A DNA stretch of 19,454 nt. It comes from PCC-6406 sp964353225. Lineage in GTDB: Bacteria > Cyanobacteriota > Cyanobacteriia > Phormidesmidales > Phormidesmidaceae. Within the stretch, counting starts at the first letter, position 1. Each line of letters starts with the position of its first letter. This document shows, in pieces, positions 8,655 to 16,210 of the stretch. Where the stretch lies: positions 1 through 19,454 of the forward strand of contig CAYGVA010000061.1 in the NCBI GenBank assembly GCA_964353225.1. Reading direction: 5' to 3'. Below the pieces are notes generated by a model. That model was not told where the DNA came from. It did not search any database and saw nothing but the letters and a program-made list of their open reading frames with translations. A program made the position numbers and the translations under genes.

Positions 8655-9644
8655 ATGCGCACCCTCTACTTTTTGGTGCCGGGCACCAGTGGCAAATACC
8701 GTTGCGGCGGACTGTTTGCAGAACTGAACACCCTGGCCCTGGCCCAGCAAATTTGCCCCGCTGAAGTGGTGACCTACCAGCAGCGGGAACCAGACACGCT
8801 GTTTTTGGACGATGTTCTGCAAACCCCTGGCGATCGTATTTTTGTGGTGAGCTGGGGTTTTCAGGTGCCGAAACAGCTCGCCAAACTGAAGGGCGAAGCG
8901 GTGGTGTACCACGCCCATAGTGCGGGCTATGGCTTTCGCATCCCCGCTTCGGTGCCGATTGTGACCGTTAGCCGCAATACCCTCGGCTACTGGGGCCAGC
9001 ACTGCGCCAACGGAGCCCTCTATTATCTGCCCAATGTGATTGGAGCGGAATTTAGCGATCGCCGCCTCCCCCGCGACATTGACGTGTTGGTGCAGGCCCG
9101 TAAGTCATCGGAATACATGGTTCAGCAACTGTTGCCTGCCCTGCAAAAGCAGTGCAACGTCGTGCTGCTGGATCACTTTGTGGAAGATCTGGGGGAGCTG
9201 TTTAACCGGACCAAGGTGTATCTCTACGACTCAGCGGAATATTGGGCACAATACCGCCTGACCGAAGGGTTTGGTTTGCCCCCCATGGAGGCGATGGCCT
9301 GCGGCTGCCAGGTGTTTTCAAGCGTTAACAGCGCCCTGGCCGATTACCTCGATCCAGGCTTTAACGGCCAGAAAATCGGCGTTTATTCCACCGCCTACGA
9401 TGTGGATCGCATTCTCGCTGCGGTGGCCAATCCCCATCCGGTGCAGTTGCCAGAGACCTTCTTCGCGCCCTATCGTCAAGACAAGGTGCTGCTCCGGCTG
9501 GGTCAGATCTTGACTGAGATCAATCAATTTTTTGATCATGTTGCCCACCATCCCAGCGACGTGCCCAGTCTTTCTGCGGTCCGCCTCACCCGTTTGCGTT
9601 TGCAGCGCACCTGGGCAAAAGTGCTGAGGGTTTTGGGGCGCTAA
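8655..9644 (+). CDS. GT4-like glycosyltransferase
   Basis: A 329-residue protein starting MRTLYFLVPGTSGKY. ATG at 8655 is preferred over upstream in-frame codons because those lie inside tldD and because the N-terminal Rossmann strand begins here. The C-terminal half has the GT-B/GT4 nucleotide-sugar signature EGFGLPPMEAMACG (EX7E with Glu204 and Glu212), followed by a loop resembling the family's donor-binding region. Substrate and acceptor are not readable from the sequence; cell-surface polysaccharide or glycolipid synthesis is the usual role of such genes. It begins 8 bases after the tldD stop, so the two are probably co-transcribed, though a functional link is not evident. A weak inverted repeat (AGCCG/CGGCT) just past the stop is not a convincing terminator, and nothing else is recognised in 9645-9891. 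Confidence 0.8.
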   Translation: MRTLYFLVPGTSGKYRCGGLFAELNTLALAQQICPAEVVTYQQREPDTLFLDDVLQTPGDRIFVVSWGFQVPKQLAKLKGEAVVYHAHSAGYGFRIPASVPIVTVSRNTLGYWGQHCANGALYYLPNVIGAEFSDRRLPRDIDVLVQARKSSEYMVQQLLPALQKQCNVVLLDHFVEDLGELFNRTKVYLYDSAEYWAQYRLTEGFGLPPMEAMACGCQVFSSVNSALADYLDPGFNGQKIGVYSTAYDVDRILAAVANPHPVQLPETFFAPYRQDKVLLRLGQILTEINQFFDHVAHHPSDVPSLSAVRLTRLRLQRTWAKVLRVLGR

Positions 9645-9891
9645 GCCGCTCGACGGCTAAAGGTTGTGGAACGATAGGCAGTTTCTGATGATGAAAGACG
9701 CTGCCCCCGGTGCATTACAGCGCCAAAATCGACATCGGGCGCGGAGACCACACCCCTACGAGCCCTATTCACAGACCGACTGAGAAGGTCAGAGCCTTCC
9801 AAAACGCAAACATCTTCACCCCTCTAACCCATCATCTTGGCCCCCCTGCTCCCCGGCAGTATCTCTTTACCCGTCACCTCCCCTAATAGCC

Positions 9892-10944
9892 ATGAATCGA
9901 CTCACCGCTCTCACCGTCGCGATCGCCCTCACCCTCGGGATCTCTGCCTGTGGCGGCGGGCTTGAGGATGCCGGTGGGTACGAGCCTTTGACCTACGACT
10001 ATGTCACTGGAAATGACGACAGTGACAACTACCTGCTAGACATTCACATTAACGGCATCATCTTGAATAGCCCTGCCAGCACGGGGCTGTTTGGGGTGAG
10101 TGGGGCCACCTACGGTTATGAGCTACAGGAGATTTTAGAAAAAGCCAGCGAAGACGATCAGGTCAAAGGGATCTTTTTGCGGATCTCCACCCCAGGGGGA
10201 ACGGTGGTGGGCTCTGATGTAATCTACCAAGCCCTAGCCCACTACAAAGACACCACCGGCAACCCGATTGTGGCCTATGTGGAAGGGCTCTCGGCCTCCG
10301 GCGGAGTTTGGTCGATGGTGGCGGCGGATGTGATTTATGCCGCCCCCGGCAGCATCGTCGGCAGCATTGGGGTGGTCGGCCCATCGCTGCTGTTCTTTGA
10401 CGACCCGGTGGCGATCGATGGCGGGTTGTTTGGGGGCGGCATCACCACCCGCAATGGCATCCAGCAATTTGCGATCGCCGCCGGTAAAGGCAAAGACCTG
10501 GGCAACCCCTTCCGCGCCCCTACCGAAGAAGAATTAGCGGTGGTGCAAACCGCCATCAACAATGAGTACAGCAATTTTGTTGCCCATGTGGCCACCACGC
10601 GGGGCATCCCAGAGCAGACCCTACGGGAAGAGATGGGGGCCTATATTTTCGACGTCAAAACCGCCGAAGCATACAACCTGATCGACGGCACCCTGGGCCG
10701 CCCTGAAGCCCTGGCGGAGCTGGCCCAGTTGGCAGAACTAGAGACGGACTATCAATTGGTGCAGGTGAGCTACCCCCAGCCCAGCCTGCTGGATCTGCTG
10801 CTGGGCCAAGCCCCGGAACCCCTCACCTTTGAGCAACAACAGTCTTTGATCCAAGCAGATCTGTGTAGTATTACCACCGCCACCGTATTGGCCTATCACG
10901 GTGATATCACCACCCTTTGTCCTAGCCAATACGGTCTCGACTAA
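9892..10944 (+). CDS. sppA: S49-family signal-peptide-peptidase-like lipoprotein (SppA-like)
   Basis: A 350-residue S49 peptidase. Residues 1-20 form a lipoprotein signal peptide (charged start, hydrophobic core, lipobox GISAC with Cys20), so it is probably anchored to the outer face of the inner membrane. The fold is the single-domain, ClpP-like SppA type. Catalytic Ser136 lies in LSASGGVWSMVAAD, followed by the conserved GSIVGSIGVVG. Lys199 in AAGKGKDLGNPFRAPTEEE is the likely general base by comparison with bacterial SppA. SppA enzymes cut residual signal peptides in the membrane. A lipoprotein anchor instead of a transmembrane helix is somewhat unusual. Cyanobacterial genomes often carry several SppA paralogues, so the gene symbol is at family level. 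Confidence 0.87.
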   Translation: MNRLTALTVAIALTLGISACGGGLEDAGGYEPLTYDYVTGNDDSDNYLLDIHINGIILNSPASTGLFGVSGATYGYELQEILEKASEDDQVKGIFLRISTPGGTVVGSDVIYQALAHYKDTTGNPIVAYVEGLSASGGVWSMVAADVIYAAPGSIVGSIGVVGPSLLFFDDPVAIDGGLFGGGITTRNGIQQFAIAAGKGKDLGNPFRAPTEEELAVVQTAINNEYSNFVAHVATTRGIPEQTLREEMGAYIFDVKTAEAYNLIDGTLGRPEALAELAQLAELETDYQLVQVSYPQPSLLDLLLGQAPEPLTFEQQQSLIQADLCSITTATVLAYHGDITTLCPSQYGLD

Positions 10945-10992
10945 GCCCCGATTGATTCAAGCATGATCAGAACCCTCAGCCCGTCGAGGTAA

Positions 10993-11013
10993 CCCGCCAT
11001 TGCCCATGGCGGG
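10993..11013 (+). terminator. GC-rich hairpin after sppA
   Basis: A perfect 8-bp stem (CCCGCCAT with ATGGCGGG) around the loop TGCCC, starting 49 bases after the sppA stop. There is no T-run, so it could equally be an mRNA-stabilising stem or a protein site. Confidence 0.45.
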
Positions 11014-11163
11014 ATTGTCCACTATCAGCAATTTTGATGCGCACATGTATCAGCCGTCGAGAACAACCCGATCAGGGAGGTTGCAGCGGCGATCGCCCAG
11101 CATAAATTTCGTGACGGCTTTTTTCTTAAGGTTCTCTTTGTCTTTGGTGGCTTTTCCCCCAGG

Positions 11164-11311
11164 TTTTCCACCATTTGACCCCGGTTTTCCACAGGCATAG
11201 AACCCAACTTCAGGCATTTGAAAAGCGCCTGTGGAAATCCATAATCCACAAGGGTAAGGACGACCCCATGGCCATGATCGCGATCGCAGGGACGGAGAAA
11301 ATCGTGGAAAC
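11164..11311. promoter_or_regulatory. Cluster of DnaA-box-like 9-mers in a ~600-bp intergenic gap
   Basis: The gap 10945-11540 has no convincing gene. In it, TTTTCCACA occurs at 11185-11193, TTTTCCACC at 11164-11172, ATTTCCACA on the minus strand at 11230-11238, TAATCCACA at 11242-11250 and GTTTCCACG on the minus strand at 11303-11311. TTTTCCACA is the DnaA-box form reported for cyanobacteria. A T-rich stretch (about 11118-11160) precedes the cluster. It could be a replication origin, a DnaA titration or regulatory site, or chance. Confidence 0.4.
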
Positions 11312-11540
11312 CCCCATGGCTTCGTTAGACCTGGTGATCTGTTAACGCAATTTACCCCCGTTGGCAAGGTTGAGTCTTCTGGGTGGCTAGGGCAAAATGG
11401 TGCGACCAGCACAGCCCTGCCGCTCAGTCTTGGCTTACGAATCAATCCTCTCCCCAGGGATAGGGCCAATCGTAACCGTCGGCGGGGTGGATTTTGCATG
11501 GGTGCTTGTCATTCCTGAAACCCTTAGAGCCGGTATATCC

Positions 11541-11753
11541 ATGGCAGTAACCTCTGAGCCCAGTGTCAGCCTCAATATTGAAATTCCCGAAGAACTTTAT
11601 GACTCGCTGCAAACGTATCTTGAAGATCATGGATCATGGAATTCCCGCCGCGTATTTTGTGCATCTCTGTCGTTATTTCTCATGCAGAACGGGACCCAAG
11701 ATCGCCGCATCAATCGCTTCTATTTAGACGCTCTGTTTGATTACGCCGCATAG
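11541..11753 (+). CDS. Small DUF2811-like cyanobacterial protein
   Basis: A 70-residue protein beginning MAVTSEPSVSLNIEIPEELY. ATG at 11541 is chosen over the longer frame from 11397 because the extra N-terminus has no protein-like character and the conserved core starts here. The order beta strand (VSLNIEIPEELYDSLQTYLE), helix (RRVFCASLSLFLMQNG), then DRRINRFYLDALF matches the DUF2811 family found in cyanobacteria. The beta strand followed by helices suggests a ribbon-helix-helix-like DNA-binding fold, but that is inference. It stands alone between two intergenic gaps and has no visible operon partner. Confidence 0.72.
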   Translation: MAVTSEPSVSLNIEIPEELYDSLQTYLEDHGSWNSRRVFCASLSLFLMQNGTQDRRINRFYLDALFDYAA

Positions 11754-11851
11754 CCCAGCCATGGTTTGAGGCACGGTGATGCATTCGTCAGATGGATGGG
11801 ATGGGCTTGCCCCAATGCCACCCGTAACGGCCAGGGAATCAGCGAGATCAG

Positions 11852-11879
11852 CCCCTAGGGCTTGCATTAAAGCCTGGGG
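11852..11879 (+). terminator. Imperfect hairpin between the DUF2811 and DUF2227 genes
   Basis: CCCC at 11852-11855 pairs with GGGG at 11876-11879, then after a 2-base bulge GGGCTT pairs with AAGCCT. It lies about 100 bases past the small gene and 18 before the next start. There is no T-run; a leader structure for the downstream gene is equally possible. Confidence 0.25.
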
Positions 11880-11897
11880 GTTGATACACCTGAACTT

Positions 11898-12437
11898 ATG
11901 CCCTCAGGACGCACCCACGATCACATCACTTGGGCCTGCCTACCGCTGGTGGCCCTCTTCGGCGCTTTGCTGACCCGCCAACTGGGGCTGACCCTGGTGA
12001 TGGTGGGCGGCTTTTTGTTTGGGGGGTTGATGTTTGGCCCTGACCTCGACGTGAGATCGGTGCAAAGCAAACGCTGGGGCTGGCTGGGCTGGATCTGGCG
12101 ACCCTACCGGAACCACTTGCGCCACCGCTCTTGGCTGTCCCACGGCCCCTTGGCCGGCACCCTAGGGCGACTGCTATACCTGGGGCTGTGGGCCACCATC
12201 ATTACCTTGCTGGGGTTAGAAGTTGCGAGTGCCACCGGCTACATCACTGTCACCTGGCGCGCACTGGCTCACACCCTGGGCTGGAACCTGTGGACCTACC
12301 GTGGTGCTTGGTTTGCCCTGGCGATCGGCATCGAGATCGGGGCCATGAGCCACTCCCTGAGTGACTGGAGCGTCTCCCGCTGGAAGCGGGCTCAAAAGCG
12401 ACGGTCCCGCTCAAAGTCGCGGCAGCGCCCCAAGTGA
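11898..12437 (+). CDS. DUF2227-like putative metal-binding membrane protein
   Basis: A 179-residue protein starting MPSGRTHDHIT, a start typical of cyanobacterial proteins annotated as metal-binding (DUF2227). Conserved polar motifs sit among hydrophobic segments: His7/Asp8/His9, GPDLD at 47-51, HRSWLSHG at 76-83 and GAMSHSLSD at 148-156. Histidines and aspartates in this arrangement suggest a metal-dependent membrane hydrolase, as in the YdjM/DUF457-type family, but no activity is established here. Membrane segments run about 12-46, 88-108 and 136-150, and the tail is Arg/Lys-rich. The gene lies 53 bases upstream of mazG on the same strand, so shared transcription is likely. Confidence 0.75.
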   Translation: MPSGRTHDHITWACLPLVALFGALLTRQLGLTLVMVGGFLFGGLMFGPDLDVRSVQSKRWGWLGWIWRPYRNHLRHRSWLSHGPLAGTLGRLLYLGLWATIITLLGLEVASATGYITVTWRALAHTLGWNLWTYRGAWFALAIGIEIGAMSHSLSDWSVSRWKRAQKRRSRSKSRQRPK

Positions 12438-12490
12438 AACAAGCTGTGGTCTATTAAAAGGACACCCTATCCAGCGTGAGGATCTCTCCC

Positions 12491-13333
12491 ATGGCCGCCC
12501 CCGCGACGCCCCCCGAAACATTGGCCGCCCTCGATCAACTGATTACCGTCATTGCTCAATTGCGCCACCCCGACACCGGTTGCCCTTGGGACCTCAAGCA
12601 AACCCCCCAAACCTTGATCCCCTATGTGATTGAGGAGGCCTACGAAGTGGTGGATGCCCTGCGCCAAGGGGAGCCCCAGGCCATTGCCGAGGAGTTGGGC
12701 GATCTATTGCTACAGGTGGTTTTGCAGGGGCAGATTGCCCAAGAAGCCGGGGAGTTTGATCTCAGGGCGATCGCCCAGGGCATTACCGACAAACTGGTGC
12801 GCCGCCACCCCCATGTGTTTGGAGACACCACCGTTGCCAATGCCGATGAAGTCAACCGCAACTGGGAGGCCATCAAAGCCGCCGAAAAAGGAGAAGCCCA
12901 TGACCCCGACCGCCTTTCCCCTAAATTGAGCAAATATAACCGCACCTTACCCCCCCTGATGGCGTCCCTGAAAATTTCCGAGAAAGCAGCCAAGGCAGGG
13001 TTTGAATGGGACGACGTGAACGGGGTTTGGGGCAAGTTTGAGGAGGAATTGCAGGAGTTTAAGACCGCCCTTGCCGAGGAGCCCAAGGCCAATCAAGAAG
13101 GGGAATTAGGCGATTTGCTCTTCACCATTGTCAATCTAGCCCGCTGGTATGGGTTAGACCCCAGCGCTGCGCTCCAGGGCACTAACCGTCGCTTTATTCA
13201 TCGGTTTGAGCAGGTAGAACAGGTGGCGGGGCGACCTTTGACAGACTACACATTAGAGGAGCTAGAAACCCTTTGGCAGCAAGCTAAAGCTAAACTGCGC
13301 CAGGGCCAAGCCAACGGTGGGCAGCCCCAGTGA
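12491..13333 (+). CDS. mazG: Nucleoside triphosphate pyrophosphohydrolase MazG
   Basis: A 280-residue two-domain MazG. It hydrolyses (d)NTPs to NMP and pyrophosphate in the cytoplasm, which can clear damaged nucleotides and lower alarmone levels. Domain 1 has GCPWDLKQTPQTL, then Glu48-Glu49-x-x-Glu52 and Glu68-x-x-Asp71, the Mg-binding EExxE/ExxD set. Domain 2 repeats the pattern with FEEELQEF and GELGDLLFTIVNLARW. ATG at 12491 is preferred over GTG at 12476 because GAGGA ends eight bases before it, a normal Shine-Dalgarno spacing. The stop is six bases from the convergent stop of the FAD oxidase, so the two units meet tail to tail. Confidence 0.95.
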   Translation: MAAPATPPETLAALDQLITVIAQLRHPDTGCPWDLKQTPQTLIPYVIEEAYEVVDALRQGEPQAIAEELGDLLLQVVLQGQIAQEAGEFDLRAIAQGITDKLVRRHPHVFGDTTVANADEVNRNWEAIKAAEKGEAHDPDRLSPKLSKYNRTLPPLMASLKISEKAAKAGFEWDDVNGVWGKFEEELQEFKTALAEEPKANQEGELGDLLFTIVNLARWYGLDPSAALQGTNRRFIHRFEQVEQVAGRPLTDYTLEELETLWQQAKAKLRQGQANGGQPQ

Positions 13334-13339
13334 GACGGG

Positions 13340-14692
13340 CTACGGCCCCTTTCGTTCTAGCCAGCCCCGCATTTTGCCCGGATTCAATAAGCCATAGGGA
13401 TCCACCTGGGCCTTAAACGCCACTTGCACCGGGTCAACCACCTTCATGCCGCCATCTTCCAAGATGTAGGTGTGGGGATTGGCAATAAAGGCCCCCTGCT
13501 CTTCGTGGTAGCGAATAATTTCGTTGAGTCGGGCTTCAGTGGTGTAGCGCACCAACTGCAACGCGGCGGGGCACACTTGGCCCCCGACGCGGAAATACTC
13601 TAGGTGCATCATCACCTCGTCGCCGAAGTGCTCAGCGAAATGCTGCACCAAGGCTAGGTCGGGATCGTAGGGAAACAGGGTTTGCAAATAGGTGATGGCG
13701 GGATCACTGCTGCGGGCATGGAGGGTGGTGTGGTTCCAGGTGAACTCCGCGAGGGCGGTGCCTTTGCCCGCATCTGCGGCGCTTTTGCGGTAGGTGATCG
13801 TGCCGCCGCAGGCGTTGACCAACGCCTCAAACAGTTCCATCGATGGCTCGGCAATAATCAGTAATGCGGCGGCCTTGCCCTCCGGCAGGTAGGGTTGCAA
13901 GGCCACAAAATACTGGGGAATCGGCCAAGGGTGGATGCTGATTAGTTTTTTGATTAGCCCATCGGATTCCCCCAGGACTTGACCAAATCGGGCGGCGATG
14001 ATGAAGTCGTCAAAGCTGACAATCACCTCAGCCCAGGGGTAGGTGGGTCCCAGGGGGATTTCTAGCTCGGTGATGATGCCATTGGTGCCATAGCCGTGGT
14101 TCACCTGCTGCACCGCATCCCCCCGCAGCTCGATCACGCGGGGGGTATCTTCTAGGGTGACCACCCGCACCGCGTTGAGATTGCCGCGATCGCGCAGTTG
14201 CCCATAGGTAATCGAGCCAATGCCGCCGCTGCCACCACCAATAAAGCCGCCGATGGTGGCGGTGCGATAGGTAGAAGGGTACATGCGCAACTCCCAACCC
14301 TGGGGGCGGGTGATTTTGTCGATCGCCGCCAGCTTCGCCCCCGGTTCGACAATGGCCATACCGGCCTCCACGGCCTTGATGGCATTCATGCGGCTCAGGT
14401 CTAAGATCACCCCCCCTTCGAGGGGAATGCATTGGCCATAATTACCCGTGCCTGCCCCCCGCACGGTGAGGGGAATTTTTCCCTCAACACAGGCTTTCGC
14501 CACCGTCAGCACCTCCGCCTCCGACGTGGGTCGCACCACCAGATCGGCGCATTTATCCGCCAACTGCTGCTGCAAGACTGGGCTGAAGTGGTAGTAGTCC
14601 TTAGAGAGTTTTTCGACCTGGGGGCGATCGCGAATCACTTCGATATCACCCAGGGCGGTGACAAAATTGTCCCAGTTGATGGTGGCGGGCAT
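13340..14692 (-). CDS. FAD-linked oxidase (GlcD/D-lactate dehydrogenase-like superfamily)
   Basis: A 450-residue flavoprotein with a PCMH-type FAD-binding domain. The FAD pyrophosphate loop is RGAGTGNYGQCIPLEGG at residues 78-94, and the second FAD-contact segment is GGFIGGGSGGIGSITYG at 148-164. The C-terminus ends DPYGLLNPGKM, characteristic of 2-hydroxyacid oxidases of the GlcD type. Substrate cannot be read from sequence. It has no iron-sulfur cluster motif. It lies 62 bases downstream of a cysteine hydrolase on the same strand, so the two probably act in one catabolic route. Confidence 0.88.
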   Translation of the reverse strand: MPATINWDNFVTALGDIEVIRDRPQVEKLSKDYYHFSPVLQQQLADKCADLVVRPTSEAEVLTVAKACVEGKIPLTVRGAGTGNYGQCIPLEGGVILDLSRMNAIKAVEAGMAIVEPGAKLAAIDKITRPQGWELRMYPSTYRTATIGGFIGGGSGGIGSITYGQLRDRGNLNAVRVVTLEDTPRVIELRGDAVQQVNHGYGTNGIITELEIPLGPTYPWAEVIVSFDDFIIAARFGQVLGESDGLIKKLISIHPWPIPQYFVALQPYLPEGKAAALLIIAEPSMELFEALVNACGGTITYRKSAADAGKGTALAEFTWNHTTLHARSSDPAITYLQTLFPYDPDLALVQHFAEHFGDEVMMHLEYFRVGGQVCPAALQLVRYTTEARLNEIIRYHEEQGAFIANPHTYILEDGGMKVVDPVQVAFKAQVDPYGLLNPGKMRGWLERKGP

Positions 14693-14732
14693 AGGGGCGG
14701 AGGAGCTAGGGGGCAGGGGAATAGGGTAGTAG

Positions 14733-14753
14733 GGGTAGGTCTTGTGCCTACCC
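14733..14753 (-). promoter_or_regulatory. Intergenic hairpin between cysteine hydrolase and FAD oxidase
   Basis: GGGTAGG (14733-14739) pairs with CCTACCC (14747-14753) around a 7-base loop, starting two bases after the hydrolase stop on the minus strand. There is no T-run, so an attenuator or mRNA-processing/stability stem is more likely than a full terminator. Confidence 0.4.
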
Positions 14754-14754
14754 T

Positions 14755-15540
14755 CTAAGGAGCTGTGGCGTCAAGGGGGAGTGCTGCGATCAGGGTGGCT
14801 GAGTCGGTGGTAAACCCAAAACACTGGTTCACATTGTAAACAGTGGCCTGGAAGCAGTAGTCCGGTGATGTCGTCGCGGTGCAGTCTCGCAGCAAAAGGC
14901 AGTCGTAGCCGAGGAAGTTCGCATCCTGCAAGGTGCAAAGGACACACTGGTCGGCGTTGACCCCCGCAAACAGCAGGGTAGTCTTGCCGAGGTTCCGTAA
15001 GATGCTATCCAACGGGGTATCCCAAAAACCGCTCATCCGGTACTTATCCACCCCAATATCCCCTGGTGCAGCGGGCAGTTCATCCACTACCGCCGCTGCC
15101 CAACTGCCCTTGGTGAGCACTGGTGCGCCGTTACTGGGCAGCGGATCGGCTAAGCCCACCCCGTCGCCGCTGGGGTTATAGACATGGCGCAGGGCGGGGC
15201 TGATGTTGAGCAGGTCGGGGCGATTACCCCAGTTGAGCCAAATGATTGGGACGTGCTGCGATCGCAATGACGGCAAGAGATTTTGCAAGGGCTGAATCGG
15301 TTGGCGCGCCGGGCTAACATCCACCCCAATGGAAGCCAACCAACCATCAGGGTGACAAAAGTCGTTTTGCATATCCACCACAATGCAGGCGGTTTTGGTC
15401 AGATCAATGGTGAGCTGCTTGGTCTCGGTGGCAAAGGTGACGCGCTGGGGGGGGATGGCCGGACGGCTGAGGTCAGCGATGTCGGCATTCACCTGCCAGG
15501 TATTGGGGCCGACACCTAAGGCATTGCGGGGGGCAGACAT
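14755..15540 (-). CDS. Isochorismatase-like cysteine hydrolase
   Basis: A 261-residue member of the isochorismatase/cysteine-hydrolase fold. The catalytic triad is readable: Asp56 in VVDMQNDF, Lys166 in VDKYRMSGFWDTPLDSIL, and Cys199 in GVNADQCVLCTL. The N-terminal ~45 residues form an extension, as in amidohydrolases of the biuret/ureidoacrylate hydrolase group, to which the general layout (FCHPDGW, RPDL, LLLRDC) is closer than to isochorismatase itself. It probably cleaves a small amide or ureide; the substrate is unknown. A GGAGG Shine-Dalgarno precedes the ATG. It is the first gene of a probable two-gene unit with the FAD oxidase. Confidence 0.87.
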   Translation of the reverse strand: MSAPRNALGVGPNTWQVNADIADLSRPAIPPQRVTFATETKQLTIDLTKTACIVVDMQNDFCHPDGWLASIGVDVSPARQPIQPLQNLLPSLRSQHVPIIWLNWGNRPDLLNISPALRHVYNPSGDGVGLADPLPSNGAPVLTKGSWAAAVVDELPAAPGDIGVDKYRMSGFWDTPLDSILRNLGKTTLLFAGVNADQCVLCTLQDANFLGYDCLLLRDCTATTSPDYCFQATVYNVNQCFGFTTDSATLIAALPLDATAP

Positions 15541-15651
15541 GGCAAAGAACCTCCAGGATACCGAGGTTTTAGTCTACAGAATGAGCGGTAATCATGGGAG
15601 GCCATGGTGGCTGGCTGAGGGGGCGATCGCGCCGTTGTGGCTAAAACATTG

Positions 15652-15668
15652 ATGCCTGAACCAGGCAT
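15652..15668 (-). terminator. Hairpin after the ArsN2-like gene
   Basis: A perfect 7-bp stem (ATGCCTG/CAGGCAT) with a 3-base loop lies just past the acetyltransferase stop on the minus strand and is followed by AATGTTTTAG. The short U-rich tail makes it a plausible weak terminator separating this gene from the hydrolase-oxidase unit. Confidence 0.5.
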
Positions 15669-15670
15669 TC

Positions 15671-16129
15671 CTAAGGCTTGGGCGGCAGATCGAGTCTCAT
15701 ACAGACCGCTGAGGCTGGACATAGCTGGCTGAATTCGGCTGTATTTTGCAGCGCTGCTGGGGCAGTTTGCCGTTCGATGGGTTGGAATCCTAGCGAGGCA
15801 AAAAAATCCGGTGTCGTTTCAGTCAGAAGAACCAGCGCTTGCAGATGCTGCGCCATCGCCTGCTCGATCAGCAGATGACAAAGCTGCTGGCCATAGCCAT
15901 TTCCCCTAAAGGGTTCAGCAATCATCACCGAACGCAGCAACCCGTAGGGCGGATGGGGTTCGATGCCCCCCAAACCAACGACAATATGCTGATGCTGGGC
16001 CAGAAACAGGCAGTCCAGAATTTGGGGAACATCAGCATCAGGCAGATGATTCTGCCGCAGCCAAGCGCAGATGAGCGGTAAGTCGGTGGGCTTAGCCGGA
16101 TGTAGCTGCAAACTTGGTCCCTTTGGCAT
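15671..16129 (-). CDS. arsN2: GNAT acetyltransferase, ArsN2-like
   Basis: A 152-residue GNAT protein. The acetyl-CoA loop is RGNGYG (residues 75-80) after the strand GLLRSVMI. The C-terminal block LLTETTPDFFASLGF, then APAAL, TAEFSQLCPASAVCM, closely follows the ArsN2 subfamily. That family contains arsinothricin/organoarsenical N-acetyltransferases. ATG at 16129 is chosen over GTG at 16135 because GAGG lies six bases before it. No other arsenic gene is in the window, so the substrate is uncertain and it may be a generic small-molecule acetyltransferase. The gene ends near a hairpin and its upstream region contains a lone mobile-element terminus. Confidence 0.8.
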   Translation of the reverse strand: MPKGPSLQLHPAKPTDLPLICAWLRQNHLPDADVPQILDCLFLAQHQHIVVGLGGIEPHPPYGLLRSVMIAEPFRGNGYGQQLCHLLIEQAMAQHLQALVLLTETTPDFFASLGFQPIERQTAPAALQNTAEFSQLCPASAVCMRLDLPPKP

Positions 16130-16145
16130 GATCACCCTCTATAAC

Positions 16146-16162
16146 CTGATTGACTGACAAAA
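16146..16162 (+). repeat. Solo copy of the 143-bp element's terminal repeat
   Basis: CTGATTGACTGACAAAA differs by one base from each of the two 17-bp ends of the element at 5513-5655. No inverted partner was found nearby by eye. It lies between the acetyltransferase and phosphatase genes, probably as the remnant of an excised or deleted element. Confidence 0.6.
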
Positions 16163-16210
16163 TCGGCGGTCCTCAGACAACTGGGCTCGGCTTGGGCATC
16201 GCTGGCCACC

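Noticed and set aside
11000..11200. Small plus-strand protein of 66 codons after sppA
   Set aside because: It starts inside a hairpin, overlaps the DnaA-box-like cluster and has low-complexity Pro/Phe content; no start signal.
11397..11540. Longer N-terminus for the DUF2811-like protein
   Set aside because: The extra 48 residues have no conserved character and the family core starts at the ATG at 11541.
12361..12633. Plus-strand frame between the DUF2227-like gene and mazG
   Set aside because: It overlaps both genes out of frame and has shadow-type composition.
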